A stretch of 64,000 bases of DNA, from assembly GCA_023376005.1 (NCBI GenBank), contig CM042152.1, positions 76,438,012 to 76,502,011 of the forward strand, read 5' to 3'. The DNA comes from Doryteuthis pealeii (lineage: Eukaryota > Mollusca > Cephalopoda > Myopsida > Loliginidae). Made by a program: the position numbers and the translations under genes. Each line of letters starts with the position of its first letter. The first letter of the stretch is position 1. The notes beneath the pieces were generated by a model. That model made no database searches, was not told the DNA's origin, and worked only from the letters and a program-made list of their open reading frames with translations. Of the stretch, positions 13,801 to 27,700 are shown in pieces.

Positions 13801-16800
13801 GGTTCTTTTTGCTTTCCAAGGTAGCAGTTTCCTGATTTAGTTTCTCAAGTTCCATTTCAGACTAGAATAAATTTTTTTTAAATAGAAAAGGTATATGTAA
13901 TGTAATGTAATTTATTGTGTACAGTGCTCAGGTGCACTACAACTCATCAAAGTCTCATGTCAAGTACACAGAATAATGTTGTGTCAGGAACATGAACAGT
14001 TCACAGTAGTAATATGCATGTATGTGTGTGCATGTGTATGTGGAGAGTGGCATCAGATATAGTGTTGGTGGACTACAGGAAGCATGGAGGCTTTGAAAAA
14101 TTCAGTGCTCCGGCAGCCTACAACAGATGCAGGCAGTTTATTCCATGTCTCCGCAATTCTGAGCATGAAAAAATGTTTCCAAAAGTCACGTGAACAGTGC
14201 TGTTTTCTGACTTTGTAGGCATGCCTGTGTGTATTGGAGAGATGGAGATCAAAAAGGTGCTCAAGGTTGCTGTTGTTAAGATGATTAATGACCTTATGAG
14301 CATTTACCAGGTCAGTTGCCAGACGCCGAAGTTTCAACGAATCCATTCCCACGTTATCAAGAAACAGTTACTGCAAGCGTGTAATGACATCAATGGCCAA
14401 AAGTAAATGCATTTAAAAAAATCACAAACTGCACTTAAAACAAAACTCCCAAGATAAACATCTGTTATAATTTATTCTCTTTGTTGTTCTAGGATGTATA
14501 GTTTTTTTAATACCCTGTCTGGTGACAAAAGCTGCTTGGTAGTGCTGGGAGTGGCAGTACTGCCTTGAGCAACCAAAACTGTGTTATCACTACTGGTTGG
14601 CGGCTGATGAGGGCAGGGTATCGCACATGTTATCACACGTTGTATGATGAAAATAAAAAAAAATATTGAGGATTCTGAAAATTCCTTATTTTTTTGTTAC
14701 TCTCACGATGTTTTGAGAGGTACATTCCCTGGCCTCTTTTCAGGTGTAATAAGCACATCTATAAGATGTTGAGGGCTAAAATTTGAGGTATGACCAAGCT
14801 TTATGTTTTATAAGTTCACTAAAAACATTTAAGTTTCCAAATTTATTACGCCAAAGAAAAATATTATTCATGAAAAAAAATAGCAAAACATATTACAGCA
14901 CATAATTCATTACATTCAATTTTATTATGTTTTTATACAACACATTGCTATTTTTCTTATCAAAAAAATTTTTTTTTGTAATTAGGAGGTTGATTTTAGA
15001 AGGCTATCATAATGCAGGTGTAAAGATAAAAATAATAATACGGTAACAATGGTGTTGTGTGTTAACCTGTATTTAATTCTTGAATTTTCGAGATAATATC
15101 TCTTTTTCAAAAATCACTGGAACTGAAGTAGTCTAGTTATGGCATTCTTTTAAAATGAATTTTTTTTTTTTTTGAAAATGATGATATTTTTATATAACTG
15201 TATTCTTGTGTTGTATATTTACGTGAATGCAGGGTTTTTTTTGTACTTGTGCGTATGTTGTTGTGCGTGTGTCCATGAAAATGCGTGTTGGTTGTGACAT
15301 TATGACTGTATCCTAGCGCGGGATTGTACATGTGTATGTGCGTATTAAAGAACGTATTTGTGTTTGTGGCCATGGTGATGTATAATATTTCGTGTTGGAT
15401 GTAATATAAATCAATTAAATCATTTATTATTATTATTATTATTAATATTAATATATTATTAATATTATTTATTTTTAAATAACAAAAAAATTAGGGTGTT
15501 TTGGGGGCTGCTAGAATGGATCAATGGTATTTCAGTTTATTTTAATGGGAAAAATTGATTTGATATACAAGAAAATTGAGTTATGAACAGAATGAATTAA
15601 ACTCATAAGACAAGGTACCACTGTATATGGTATAGTGGGATTAATTTATGCAAAGAGATCACACATTAAATTTAAGTTACTTTAAGCTGTTCTGTGTGTG
15701 CCTACGTACTCCCGCTTTAAAAATGTCTGCACACTATTTATCTTTTTAAACTCTTTATGCTTCTCTAAAGTTTTCATAATTTATTTATATTTCACTCAGA
15801 CTTGTGGAATTTTAAATTAAAAATTTACACTTCTAAGACTTTTTTTCATTTAAAAAAGAAAAGAAACATTACTGATACAAACTGATATGAGTGATTTATG
15901 GGAACTCTCCAAACATAATGAATGTTATAGCTTCATTGATTATGTATAATCCAAACAATTACTTTTACTCAAAAAATGCTTATATTCCATCCATAAAAAA
16001 CCATATTAATTATGGTATTAAGTGATTTCTGTGAAAAAAGAACTAGACGAAAGTATCTACTAATAATTTGGGATACAAATACAAATACAAAGCGGAATCC
16101 TTCAATAAGAACTAAGAATAATTCCATGTTAAAAAGTGTGTGTGGGGGATTTCTGTTTAATACTATGTTTGCCTTTAATATGTACCACTCCTTGCTGTCA
16201 TTGAAATTATAGCGCAAGAAATGACTTACGTGGGAGCTCAAAGCGAGCACGTGTCTGGCGTGCAAAATAAGAACATCAGGGGAGAGTGTAGCAGATGACT
16301 ACAGAGACTGAACTCGCAACCTCCTGATCGTGAGTCATGGCTTGAAGTCAGACTACTCGCCCTTATTGGCGTGTATGCAGATTTCTACACTGCAATCGGC
16401 AGCACTGGGCGTGATTGACCCAGATGTGGGATCTTGGACAGAGCAGCAAGGAGCAGTTGTGTTTGATCTTGCTAATGAGGACATAGACATGCATCAGACA
16501 AGAAATGAGTAAACTTTGGCGGGTTAATTGAAGACTGCTGTAATATTGTTGCAGGTGGAAAGACTGTCAGTGGACTTTTGCAGTTGGGAAAGTGATTACG
16601 GTGGTTGATTTTAAATAATCCCTTATAAAACAATTTTTCAGAAATGATGACTAGGAGTTGCCAGTAAAATAAAAGAAACTACTAATCAAAATGACTAATA
16701 ATGGTTAACTTTTCATTAGAATAGTGTAAATTAATAGCAAAGTATTAAATTTGACATTCAAGAGTTGAAATGATTCCCACCTGAGTGAGTAATTCCTCTC

Positions 16801-19089
16801 TCTCTTGTAACTTCTCTTGAAAATCTCGAAGTTTTCTTTGCAGTTCAGGGGTCGTACCTGAAATAGAACAGAAAAAGTACGATTGTACATAAAAATCTTT
16901 AGACATTTTGAATATTAATATATGGGAAAGTGAAAATGAAATTAGCAACTTTAACTTTTTTTTAAAGCTTAGCTTTAATAAACAGAAAGAAATAGCAACA
17001 TCAATTGTTACATTTGTGTTTTTTTTAAATTATTTTGGGTAAAAAACAAAAAACAGATTAAAAAATTAGCAATCTCAATATTTACTTCTTGTTTTTTTTG
17101 GGGTTTTTTTTTTTAAATCCGCTTTGGCCAAAAAGATAAAATAGCAACCTCTATTATTACTTTAGGTTTGTTTTTTGTTTTGTTTTGTTTTTTGTAAATC
17201 AGCTTTGGTCATAAAGAGAAAAAAATTAGCAACCTTAATTATTACTTTTTGTTTTTTGAAATCAGCTTTGTCAAAAAAGAATTTTAAAAATTAGCAGCTT
17301 CTATTATTACTTTTCGGTTTTTAAATCAACTTTAGCAAAAAGAAAAAAATTAAGCAACTTCTATTATTCCTTTTTTTTTAAGCTTAGATTTAGTAAAAAA
17401 TTTTTTTAAATTAACAACCTTTCACAATTTTTAGAAATTATATTAAATAGAAACAGTTACTTTAAAGCATAAAATTATGTATTGGGCTGATTAGACCCTA
17501 TATTATTCCCCCAGCAACAGGCTTTCACAAATCTCACCCCCATTTTGAAATTGGTACACTATTGACCATTTAGATGGTTCCGTAGCTTTATACCTTTGGT
17601 CATGTGACCTTCAGCCAATGGCATTAGAGTTCTGTTTTACAGCTACCTTTATAGGAGTCTTGTAAGTTTTAGCTTTAAGTATTACATTCCTATATATATC
17701 ATTTTTGTTTAAATATTACAATCCTATATATTTTTTTGTTTAAGTATTACATTCCTATACATATATTTTTTTGTACATTACCACAGACATCTCCTCAGCA
17801 ATCTGAACAAGTACTGAATATTTATTAGTACTATTTATGAACTATTTGAAACCTTCCCCCTCAGATAACATATACCTGAGTACCTGATAACTTACCTTGA
17901 AATTTATTTTCAATGCTATTCTCTAACTCTTGAATCTGCTTCTCCATTTGTCTTTTCTCACTCATCAACACTTCTATAAACAAAAAAGCACACAGAAAAA
18001 ATACAATATGAAAAACAACCAGTGAGCTGTTATTAAAATCAACAAAATTAAGATGGAAGGAATACTAGTAAAAATAGTAAGTAAAGTAAAGTTGACGGGG
18101 CAGCCCAAGGTCGGTATCAGCCAGTCAGCGAGGGAGTCTATCCCCCTTTCAATAGCGCTAGACCAAGGAGATTGTTTCTTAGCATCTGAGGTGGAGTGCC
18201 ACATCTAACATCAGCTCCTTACTTTACCGCACAGATCCCTGTGCTACTCATACGCTGAGTTGGCGAGGACCGGTATCGAACTAGAAACCTTGTGGTTTCT
18301 AGCCGAACGCTCTACCGACTGAGCTAACAATGTTTGAACAAAGAAATTTAAACAAGCTAAGACTATTATATCTTAATGCTACTAAATATAAATAAAAAAA
18401 GCAATGGAAATACGAAATAAATTCTAGTTTAAAATGAATAAAAATGACAATGTTTTACCCAAGAAATTTAAACAAGTTAAGACTATAATATTTTAATACT
18501 ACTTGATGTAAAAAGTAATGGAAATAAGAAAGAATTGTCACTTTATCAGGGAGATCAGATTTCCATATGATCTATCTATAGCAGTCCATGCTTTCTATCT
18601 ATCTATACATATATAAAGGGCAGTTGGTATGTATGTCCAGAGGAAACTACGAAAATAAAACAATTAATGACAAAGTAAATATATATACACAATCACTATC
18701 ACCACATCATGCGTTTTGAGCAAAAATAATGAAGATTTGATTTATATTCGTGAAGTGATGATTAAACCAATAAAATTTAAATAGTAACAGCATGGAATTT
18801 TTTTTTTTTTGCATTTAATATTTTAAATAGGAGACATTAATTAGTAACAATTGCACCTTAAATGTATTGTATAAACCAATAAAATTTAAATAGTAACAGC
18901 ATGGAATTTTTTTTTTTTTTTTTGCATTTAATATTTTAAATAGGAGACATTAATTAGTAACAATTGCACCTTAAATGTATTGTACACTATAATAAATATA
19001 TATATATATTTTTTTTCCTATCATACATAGTTGCTTTGATAAAGACCACTTTATATGGTTGAAACAGATTTCTGTCAGCAAAACTATTA

Positions 19090-19150
<61 letters not shown>

Positions 19151-22100
19151 TATTAAATGTAACAGCTATTATAGGGTAATAATGAAAGTAAGAATAAATT
19201 CCTAGTTTAAAAATTAAAAAAAGAATATTTACCAACATTGGTTTTCAATCTGTGGATTTCTTCTGAACGATTTTGAATATCATAAAGTTTTTCCTGAGGA
19301 TAATTTTAAAAAGATCTTCAATTATTTAGCATCAAAGAGACATTACCATTACAAATACTAGCCAAAAATATGCACCCTCCGGGCACAAGTATTTAAGTTT
19401 TAAAACATTTAAATACTATATTGAATTAGAATAACTCATGAAATTAAATACAAGTATAAAAGATTACACTTATTTTTATTTTATTCTAATTGATTTCAAT
19501 ATAAAATTATACATAGAATTGATTTTAATACGTTTGAGAATAAAACAATAATAATAGAAATCAATGAAACCAAGTAATCATTTATTAAACACGGTATTAT
19601 TAAAACTGGTATGCAAATTATTCATACCATAAACTATGAAAACATTTATTTCTTAATGATATATAACACACAACCAGGATTTTAAACACATTAATGATAT
19701 GGGCTGTTCTGAGGCAAATCTATCTCAGCTAGACTTTAATAGAAACATTGTTAATAAATAAAATGCTAATTAAAGATTAAATAGTGATTATTTAACAACC
19801 ATTGAGAATATAGAATAAATAATTAAGGGAATTCTGACATTGGGGGTGACAAAGTTTCAGTTACAGAAAGACACACAATCTCTATTATATGATTTAATTT
19901 AAATGATGTCCAAAACAAAGGGAAGTCCTTGTGGCATAATGACTAAAATGCTGAACTGTGACATCATAGTGAGTTTGAGCTCCAATCAAGCTATTATGTT
20001 TACTTTCAGACTAACCCTCTTGGGAAAGGTATGAACTCCCTTATCTCCCCAGCTATGAGTTAGGAAGGTGATAGAAGGAAGAGCTCTCAAAGCAGTTTTG
20101 ACTAATAAGAAGAGAACCCCTTTGGTTTGAATTAAGAGTTTTCCTTCTCCTAGACCGGTTGCCATACCAAGGTTAAAGAGCCCAGTACACCCTACTATTT
20201 ACCCATAGCTGGAGGGAGAATAGATGGATTCATACCTTTCCCAGGAGTATTAGCACTATTTGAAATGCAAACAGCCTCGTCCTGGATTTGAACTAGTCTC
20301 ACTGTGCCCATTTCCTACAACAGTAACCATTACACCATGGGTGCCTCCAATAATAGTATCACTGCTGTTCTTGAAGGATGGCTTTGACATTAAATAACCC
20401 ATGAAGATTCATATGCCATTAATCAAAGAAACCAAACCTATTTGTATAAAATCTGATAGCTATTTATACCTTAATGTTACATAATGAATAGGTAGAGCCT
20501 ATCATTTTTAGCGAGTAGTGTAGGGTAATTTGAAAAAAATGATAGACAGTGGAAATCAAATAGGTCTTGAATTCAAGTTTTTCTGGAACGATATCTTTGA
20601 GAATCTGTGTTATTCCTCAAAGATACAAGATTCAAAGTTAACTGACCTGAAAAAATGTAAAAGTTTTAAAATAAAATAACTGGTGCATTATATCTTTTAT
20701 TCATTAATATATCAGCACTGAAAATTTCATTAAATTCGCTTAATTGACTGATTAAGTTTTTTCTTTTTTTTCTTTCAGCAGGGTGACATACGATGGTGGA
20801 ATTTATGTCCGTTGAGTTTGATTTAACTGAAATTTGTTTAAGGCAGAAAAAGAAAAACGAAAAGACAAAGTATGAAATCTCTTACCTGAATAGGATTTAT
20901 AAGTTTCATTGTTTTTTCTACCAAGTCCTTCGATGCTGCATACTGAGCTTCTAAACCCCTTTTATCATTCTCCCACTGAAAATAAGATCATACAAATACA
21001 TTTCATTGGTTTGTTTTGTTTTTACGGCATATCAACCTCAGTGGGTCATTTAATGCTGATAAAGTTTTGAAATAAATCAATTCTTAATGGATAATACAAT
21101 TTTTTTATAAATACATTTTTCTATTTAACCCATAGATGGGACCCTAACAGGTACTACCACTCCGGGTCAGAGTGGACCAGAGAGCAATGGTGATGAAGGG
21201 TGCTCCACATTCCCCAAACCTCCAAAACTGGAACCTCACCATCAGATAGAGTTTAACGTCATTCCCAGGACATGTAGACCCACAGCCACCGCCTTCTAGC
21301 ACCCATATGATAAAAAGGGATTGGGGAAATACATTTCATATATTATTTACACTAGCAAGGGTGAGTTTAGCCTAACACTGGGTCAGACAAAAATTGTGTT
21401 GGTGGACCCCTTAAAAATGAGGACAACACGGCAATGACTAAGAGAAATACAGCAAATATTTCTAAATTTGCAAAATTTATGTTTTTCATTTGTAAAAAGT
21501 AATATCAACATAAAATCTTTTAAAAAATTATCAAATAAACAGAAATGCTTTAAAATCAAATATTTCTATTGACAAATAACATGGATTATTATTTGTGTGA
21601 TTCTTTGAAGTGAGGCTTGATATGTAGAATAGACAAAGTTTTGATACTTGTAATAAATTGAGAGCAATTTGCTCCAATGGATTACAAACACCTGAAGAAG
21701 GCTGAAATCTATATAATCCAAATGAATAGTAATATCTATTTTGTTTTGAATCTTATGTTTGAGGATTATGCCACCTAAAAAGTACGTTTTTGAATTAATT
21801 AAAAAAAAAAAGTATTTCTTGCCCCCCCCCCAAAGGAAGTATTTCTCCCCCCCCCAAAAAAAGGAAGTATTTCTTGCCAAAAAAAAAAAAAAAAAAGGAA
21901 GTATTTCTTGCCAAAAAAAAAAAAAAAAAAAAAGGAAGTATTTCTTGCAAAGCAGAAAATCTGCTAAAAAGAATGCTCAAAGCAGACAATCTGCTAAGAT
22001 GATCTAGTACTTCTCACAAAAAACACCTGCACAAGCAAAATCACTGCTACAGGTGAGCTTGGCATCTTACAGTCCAAAGTGGTTTATCACGTTTATGACC

Positions 22101-24720
22101 TCGGCATGATCATCTGAAGCTGGTGAATCAGGCCTTATGTTACCAGAATATTAAAAAATTTCTGACTCAGCCTGGTATTATCAAATAATTTGCTAAAAAC
22201 ATACAACTTTCTTCAAAAGACATGAATAAAAATAAAAGTGAAAAGAGGATTTTTTTTATTCTATTTCCTTTTACTAGGAAAAGCATGAACTACTATAGAC
22301 GGATTGGTTATTTCCTATAACTCCAACCTAAAAAAAGGGGAACCACTCTGAATTAATTTTATCTGTTAATTAATCTACCCATTATTTTCCCATTAAACTA
22401 ACCGTAAACCCTATCCCTAACCGTCTTCTTTTTTCCTGGTAGATCAATAAATAAATAAATAATTTATCAGTCAATCAGAACCCCTTTTTTAGGTTGGAGT
22501 TATAGGAAATAACCAACGGATCATATGGAAATCTGATCTCCCTGATAAAGCAACAATTCTTCCGAGCTGTAGTTGTATCTGCACCACTAATGTTCAAAGC
22601 AGACAATCTGTTTAGATGATCTAGCACTTCTTGCAAATAAACCTGCACAAACTGATCACTGCTGCATAATCTAGAGAAGGCAGCAGCAAGAGGCACTGGT
22701 CTCTATGTGAACTCAGATAAAACCAAGTTCATGTGCTTTAAACAATATAGAGACATCTCCACACTGGATGGTAAGAAAGGTCTCCTGTTGTGTTTATATC
22801 AGAAATACAAGCAATGACCACCAGAGGGATATAAGTGTTAAATTCTAAATGACATTCAGTAACTTAAAAGCCATCTCAAAAAATATAGTTTATTATATTT
22901 AGTTTAAAATTATACCTAGTTTAAAAATATTCGAAGGGTTGGTTTTCAGCTAGTTTATTAAATCTAAAGTCCTCACAAAAAATATAGTCCATTGCTATTA
23001 GTTTAAAATCATTCTTATAGGGTGGGTTTTCAGCTAGTTTAGTCCTCACAAAAAATATAGTCCATTGTTATTAGTTTAAAATCATTCTTATAGGGTGGGT
23101 TTTCAGCTAGTTTATTAAACCTAAAGTCCTCACAAAAAAATAGTCCATTGTTATTAGTTTAAAATCATTCTTATAGGGTGGGTTTTCAGCTAGTTTATTA
23201 AACCTAAAGTCCTCACAAAAAAATAGTCCATTGTTATTAGTTTAAAATCATTCTTATAGGGTGGGTTTTCAGCTAGTTTATTAAACCTAAAGTCCTCACA
23301 AAAAATATAGTCCATTGTTATTAGTTTAAAATCATTCTTATAGGGTGGGTTTTCAGCTAGTTTATTAAACCTAAAGTCCTCACAAAAAAATAGTCCATTG
23401 TTATTAGTTTAAAATCATTCTTATAGGGTGGGTTTTCAGCTAGTTTATTAAACCTAAAGTCCTCACAAAAAATATAGTCCATTGTTATTAGTTTAAAATC
23501 ATTCTTATAGGGTGGGTTTTCAGCTAGTTTATTAAACCTAAAGTCCTCACAAAAAATAGTCCATTGTTATTAGTTTAAAATCATTCTTATAGGGTGGGTT
23601 TTCAGCTAGTTTATTAAACCTAAAGTCCTCACAAAAAATAGTCCATTGCTATTAGTTTAAAATCATTCCTGTAGTGTGGGTTTTCAGCTAGTTTATCAAA
23701 TTTATCAAACCTCAAAAGATGTATTCAAATAAAATGCATTTAATTTTTAAGAAGAGGAAATTCAAAAATGTTTAATGTATAGAAATATGATAACACTTAC
23801 CTTAGCTACCACAGATTTGTTTTGTTTTAAAAACGTGATGCTCACTTTCAGATTTTTAATTGATTGATCCTGCAATTAAAAAGACAAAAAGAAAATCTAT
23901 AGTTTTATAACATATTGCAAAGCCTCTTCTGACAGAGAAATATTTTGACATATATGTGGTCACTCATTTCCAGGGATGAGTTTAGCCAAAGAGCAGGTCA
24001 AGCAAAAACTTGATGGACCATTTAAAAATGGCACTACAGCAATTTTTTTTTTTTAATTTGCAAAATCTATATTATTTATTTGTAAAAATAAATATTAATG
24101 TAAAATCTTTGAAAAAATTGATAAAATTAAACAAAAAAGCTTTAAAATCAAACATTTCTATTCACAAATAACATAGATTATTGTCTGAATCTTTGAAATG
24201 AGGTTTGATATGTAGGATAGATGAGGTCCAAAAAAATCTGCATAAAACATAGATTATAATGACTAGAATTATTAGTAATGATACATTGTAGTGGAACATT
24301 TTCAAAAGTGAAATCAAACATTACAACATTATAAGCTTAGCATATGTTATGGAAAGAATAAGATTGTTATATTGCTGTATAGAAATATGAAACTTTATTG
24401 GAATAAAATCAAAATAATTATCAAAACAAAAAAAATAGTACAAATCAGAAAAGGGCATAGTATAATTAAAGGTCAATATTTATATAATGAAAGTGAAATA
24501 AGCACACATGGAACAAATATATTTTCAGGTTTTGACAAATGGCACATGGTTTTAAATTTCAAGAAAACTTTTTGCATTGATAAAATAAGTTCTCTTTTTC
24601 TTTTAAATAGGAAATAATTATTTTTTTAGGTTGAAGTCAAATATTGCTGTGGACATGGCTTGTTTTTTAAGAGCACCTTGGCACTGAATATGCCATTTTG
24701 GCATAGTGCTGCGGTCTAAG

Positions 24721-24764
<44 letters not shown>

Positions 24765-27700
24765 AATTTGTTAAAAAAGTTTTTCAACATCTATTACACT
24801 CACACCCTCATATATATAAGTAAAAGGAAGCGCGTGGTGTAATGGTTAAAGTCATGGGAAATGGACTTGTCGCCCCAAGGACTCAGTAATTGCATTTCAC
24901 TTAGCGCTAATACCCTTGGGAAAGGTATGAATCCTACTCTCCCTCCAGCTATGGATAAATAGTAGGGCAGACTGGATAAATAGTAGGGCAGACTGCGCTC
25001 TTTAACCTTGGTTAGGCAACCGGTCTAGGAGAAGGAAAACTCTGAATTCAAACCTGTTGAACTCCGCTTAAAAAATTGACCTTGTCTCACATCCTGCTAA
25101 TGCGGAGGGGTTGGTATATATAATATATATATATATATGTAAATTTGTTATGAGGAAAACATAAACTTGGTCATATTGGTTATTATATAAATATTTATTT
25201 CAACTTCTCTTTAAAAAAGTTTAGCATCCTCAGATAGCCAATTCACTATGGAAAATGAACAAAAAATTACATATCTTTTGCTGTGAACTCTTATCTCTGA
25301 TTTCCTAAAGGCTAAAAAAATTAGGTCTAAAAAGGTTTGACTTCAGATCACACCTACTATGCTTTTTTATTGTCAAAGGTAGTTTCATTTTGGGGTGTAA
25401 AAAATCAACTAAAGTTAGCTGGATACAATTTCAAACCTTTATGAGGATGACCTTAACAATTTCTGAAAATGGTTTAAATCAGGCCAAAAATGGCAGAGCC
25501 TTAGTTGTATGGAAAGGTGGACATTTGATGATTTATAATAAGACAAAACAAATATTTACCTGTTCTTTTATAAAATCTTTGATCAATTGAAGAGCCTTCA
25601 CATATCTCGTGGAAGCAAAAATATCGTCAAATTTTTCTTTTAGGGCTTTCCCTTCACCAAGTGGCCTAAAACAGAAATAAATAAATCTGTTGTCAAATAA
25701 ATTAATAAAAAAACAATCCCTGTCATGTATTATTTTTATTTTTTGGACTGTTGTCTTCATCTTTATCATGATATATAGCAGTAGTTCCCAAAGTTGGTTG
25801 TACCACCTCCATGGGGGAGGGAAAGAACTAATGGGGCAGTGAGGCACAAGAGAGGGGTTCCGACTTTGGTCACTGGGAAGCCAAGGGGTGCTAGCCTGAA
25901 AAAGTTTGCGAACCACTAATATATAGAAAGACAATGTTTCGGCTGTTTTACTCTCCAACCTTCATCAGGTGTACCTTGTCTATCCAAGCATAGTAATGAT
26001 TCAACTGAGAAGTCATTTTGAATAGTTTGTTGAGCAAACGAGGCTTTGAAAAACTTATGAAAGTCTCATTCATTTTGCACGTCCATCAATCCAAGAAATG
26101 TCATGATCATTTAAAAAAAAAAAATAGGCGTTCACCTGTGGACTGCTACACATGGACAGACCAGTGTTGGCTACCCACTACTTACATCCATGGTCTCTGT
26201 GTGGACAGTGGATGCCGTGTGGTGGATTTGCCAGGAGGAATGACCAATAGAACGGATAATGATTCCTAGTTGCCTATTTTACAAATTAAAAAATCTGTTT
26301 GGATGAGAGATGAATGTTGGGTTGTTGATACCTCTTCCTCAACGGTATAAAGATAACACAATTCTTGACAAAAGAAACAAGTTAAGACTTTATTGCCCGA
26401 GCAAAACTTTAAAATAGAAGAAATACAAAGCAGAATAAATAAAAGGAATAGGTAATACACATTGTATAAGAAAGGAATATCCTATAGGCAAATAGTCTTT
26501 TGTATGTAAAGTCTTGAAGCTGAGAATAAAGATACCACTAACTCATTTAGAAAGACTCTCATATACAAAGCAGTAAACACCGAAGGGAGAAAAGTCCCAT
26601 CATGTAGATAAAAGACACAACTGGTGCATGTTACCTCAGTGAAACTGGTGGGAGGGGAAAAAGCTCTCGGGTATCAGGTATATGGAATACCTGTGGGGGA
26701 CTAAGCCGCACTGTCCTGTGGACAGGAGACACAACTGCTGTGTTACCTCTGATGGCTGGAAGGTCTAAGAGAGCTTGACTTTGGCTGTACTGTGTTGGCT
26801 GCCAAGTGCTTACATCCATGGGCTCTGTATGGACAGTGGATGCCGTGTGGCGGATTTGCCAGAAGAAATGACGAATAGAAACAGATGATGATTCCTAGTT
26901 GCCTATTTTACATTATCTTTCAAAAAATCTTCTTTTTTTTTTTGTTAGTCCTTCTAATGAAGCCAAAACAAAAACTTACCAATTTTTTTTTGCTAGTCCT
27001 TCTCTTTCGAAAGGGGGGGGGGGGGCAAAAGATTTAAAAATGAATACTACTCTAATTCTCTCCCAACTGTAAGGAAAACTTCAAATAATCTCTTCTAACA
27101 GAACACCGTTCCTCCTCACTTGCTTTGGTTATTTTAAGTACACATAAAAACCAAACATCCGGCCACATGTCGAACCTCGTGTCCGTCCAGTACCTAGATT
27201 GCATTTGTTTTTGCATGTGGGCGGACGCGGGTTCGATCCCGGCAGGCAAGACAAAGTCTTGCTCTTTTTCGTTATCCATCACACCTTCTAATGAAGCCAA
27301 AACAAAAACTTACCAATTAGCTTCTTCCTGATGACAAAAGATGACATTCTCCAAAACTGGTTTGGATACACCAAGAGAAGCAACCATCTGAGAAAAGGAA
27401 AATTAAAAGGAAACATTTTAAAGAAAAAAAAAACCTAGTTAAAATAAACAGTTTTATTACAAAATTTGTGGGTTTTGTTTTTTCTGGGTCACCCTGTAAT
27501 ATCATGTTACTCAACTGGGGGGGGGGTAGTTTAATGGGAAAATAAATAATTTGGGTTCTGTTTTTTCTGGGTCACCCTGTAATATCATGTTACTCAACTA
27601 GGAAATAACCATCAATCTTTATCTCTCACTCTATTTTTCTTTCTTTCTTTCTTTCTTTCTTTTCATCATCAAAAACAGATTAGCATTATTGTTTTCATTC

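Noticed and set aside
14500..14640. 'ggctgatgagggcag' as another hammerhead core
   Set aside because: No GAAA follows and no stem II closes.
18081..18326. Possible functional tRNA gene
   Set aside because: A and B boxes are present but no acceptor stem closes and the segment continues into the S1 body, which recurs in eight places. It is a SINE.
22860..23705. CRISPR-like regular array
   Set aside because: No unique spacers; the whole 84-bp unit repeats, and the genome is eukaryotic with introns.
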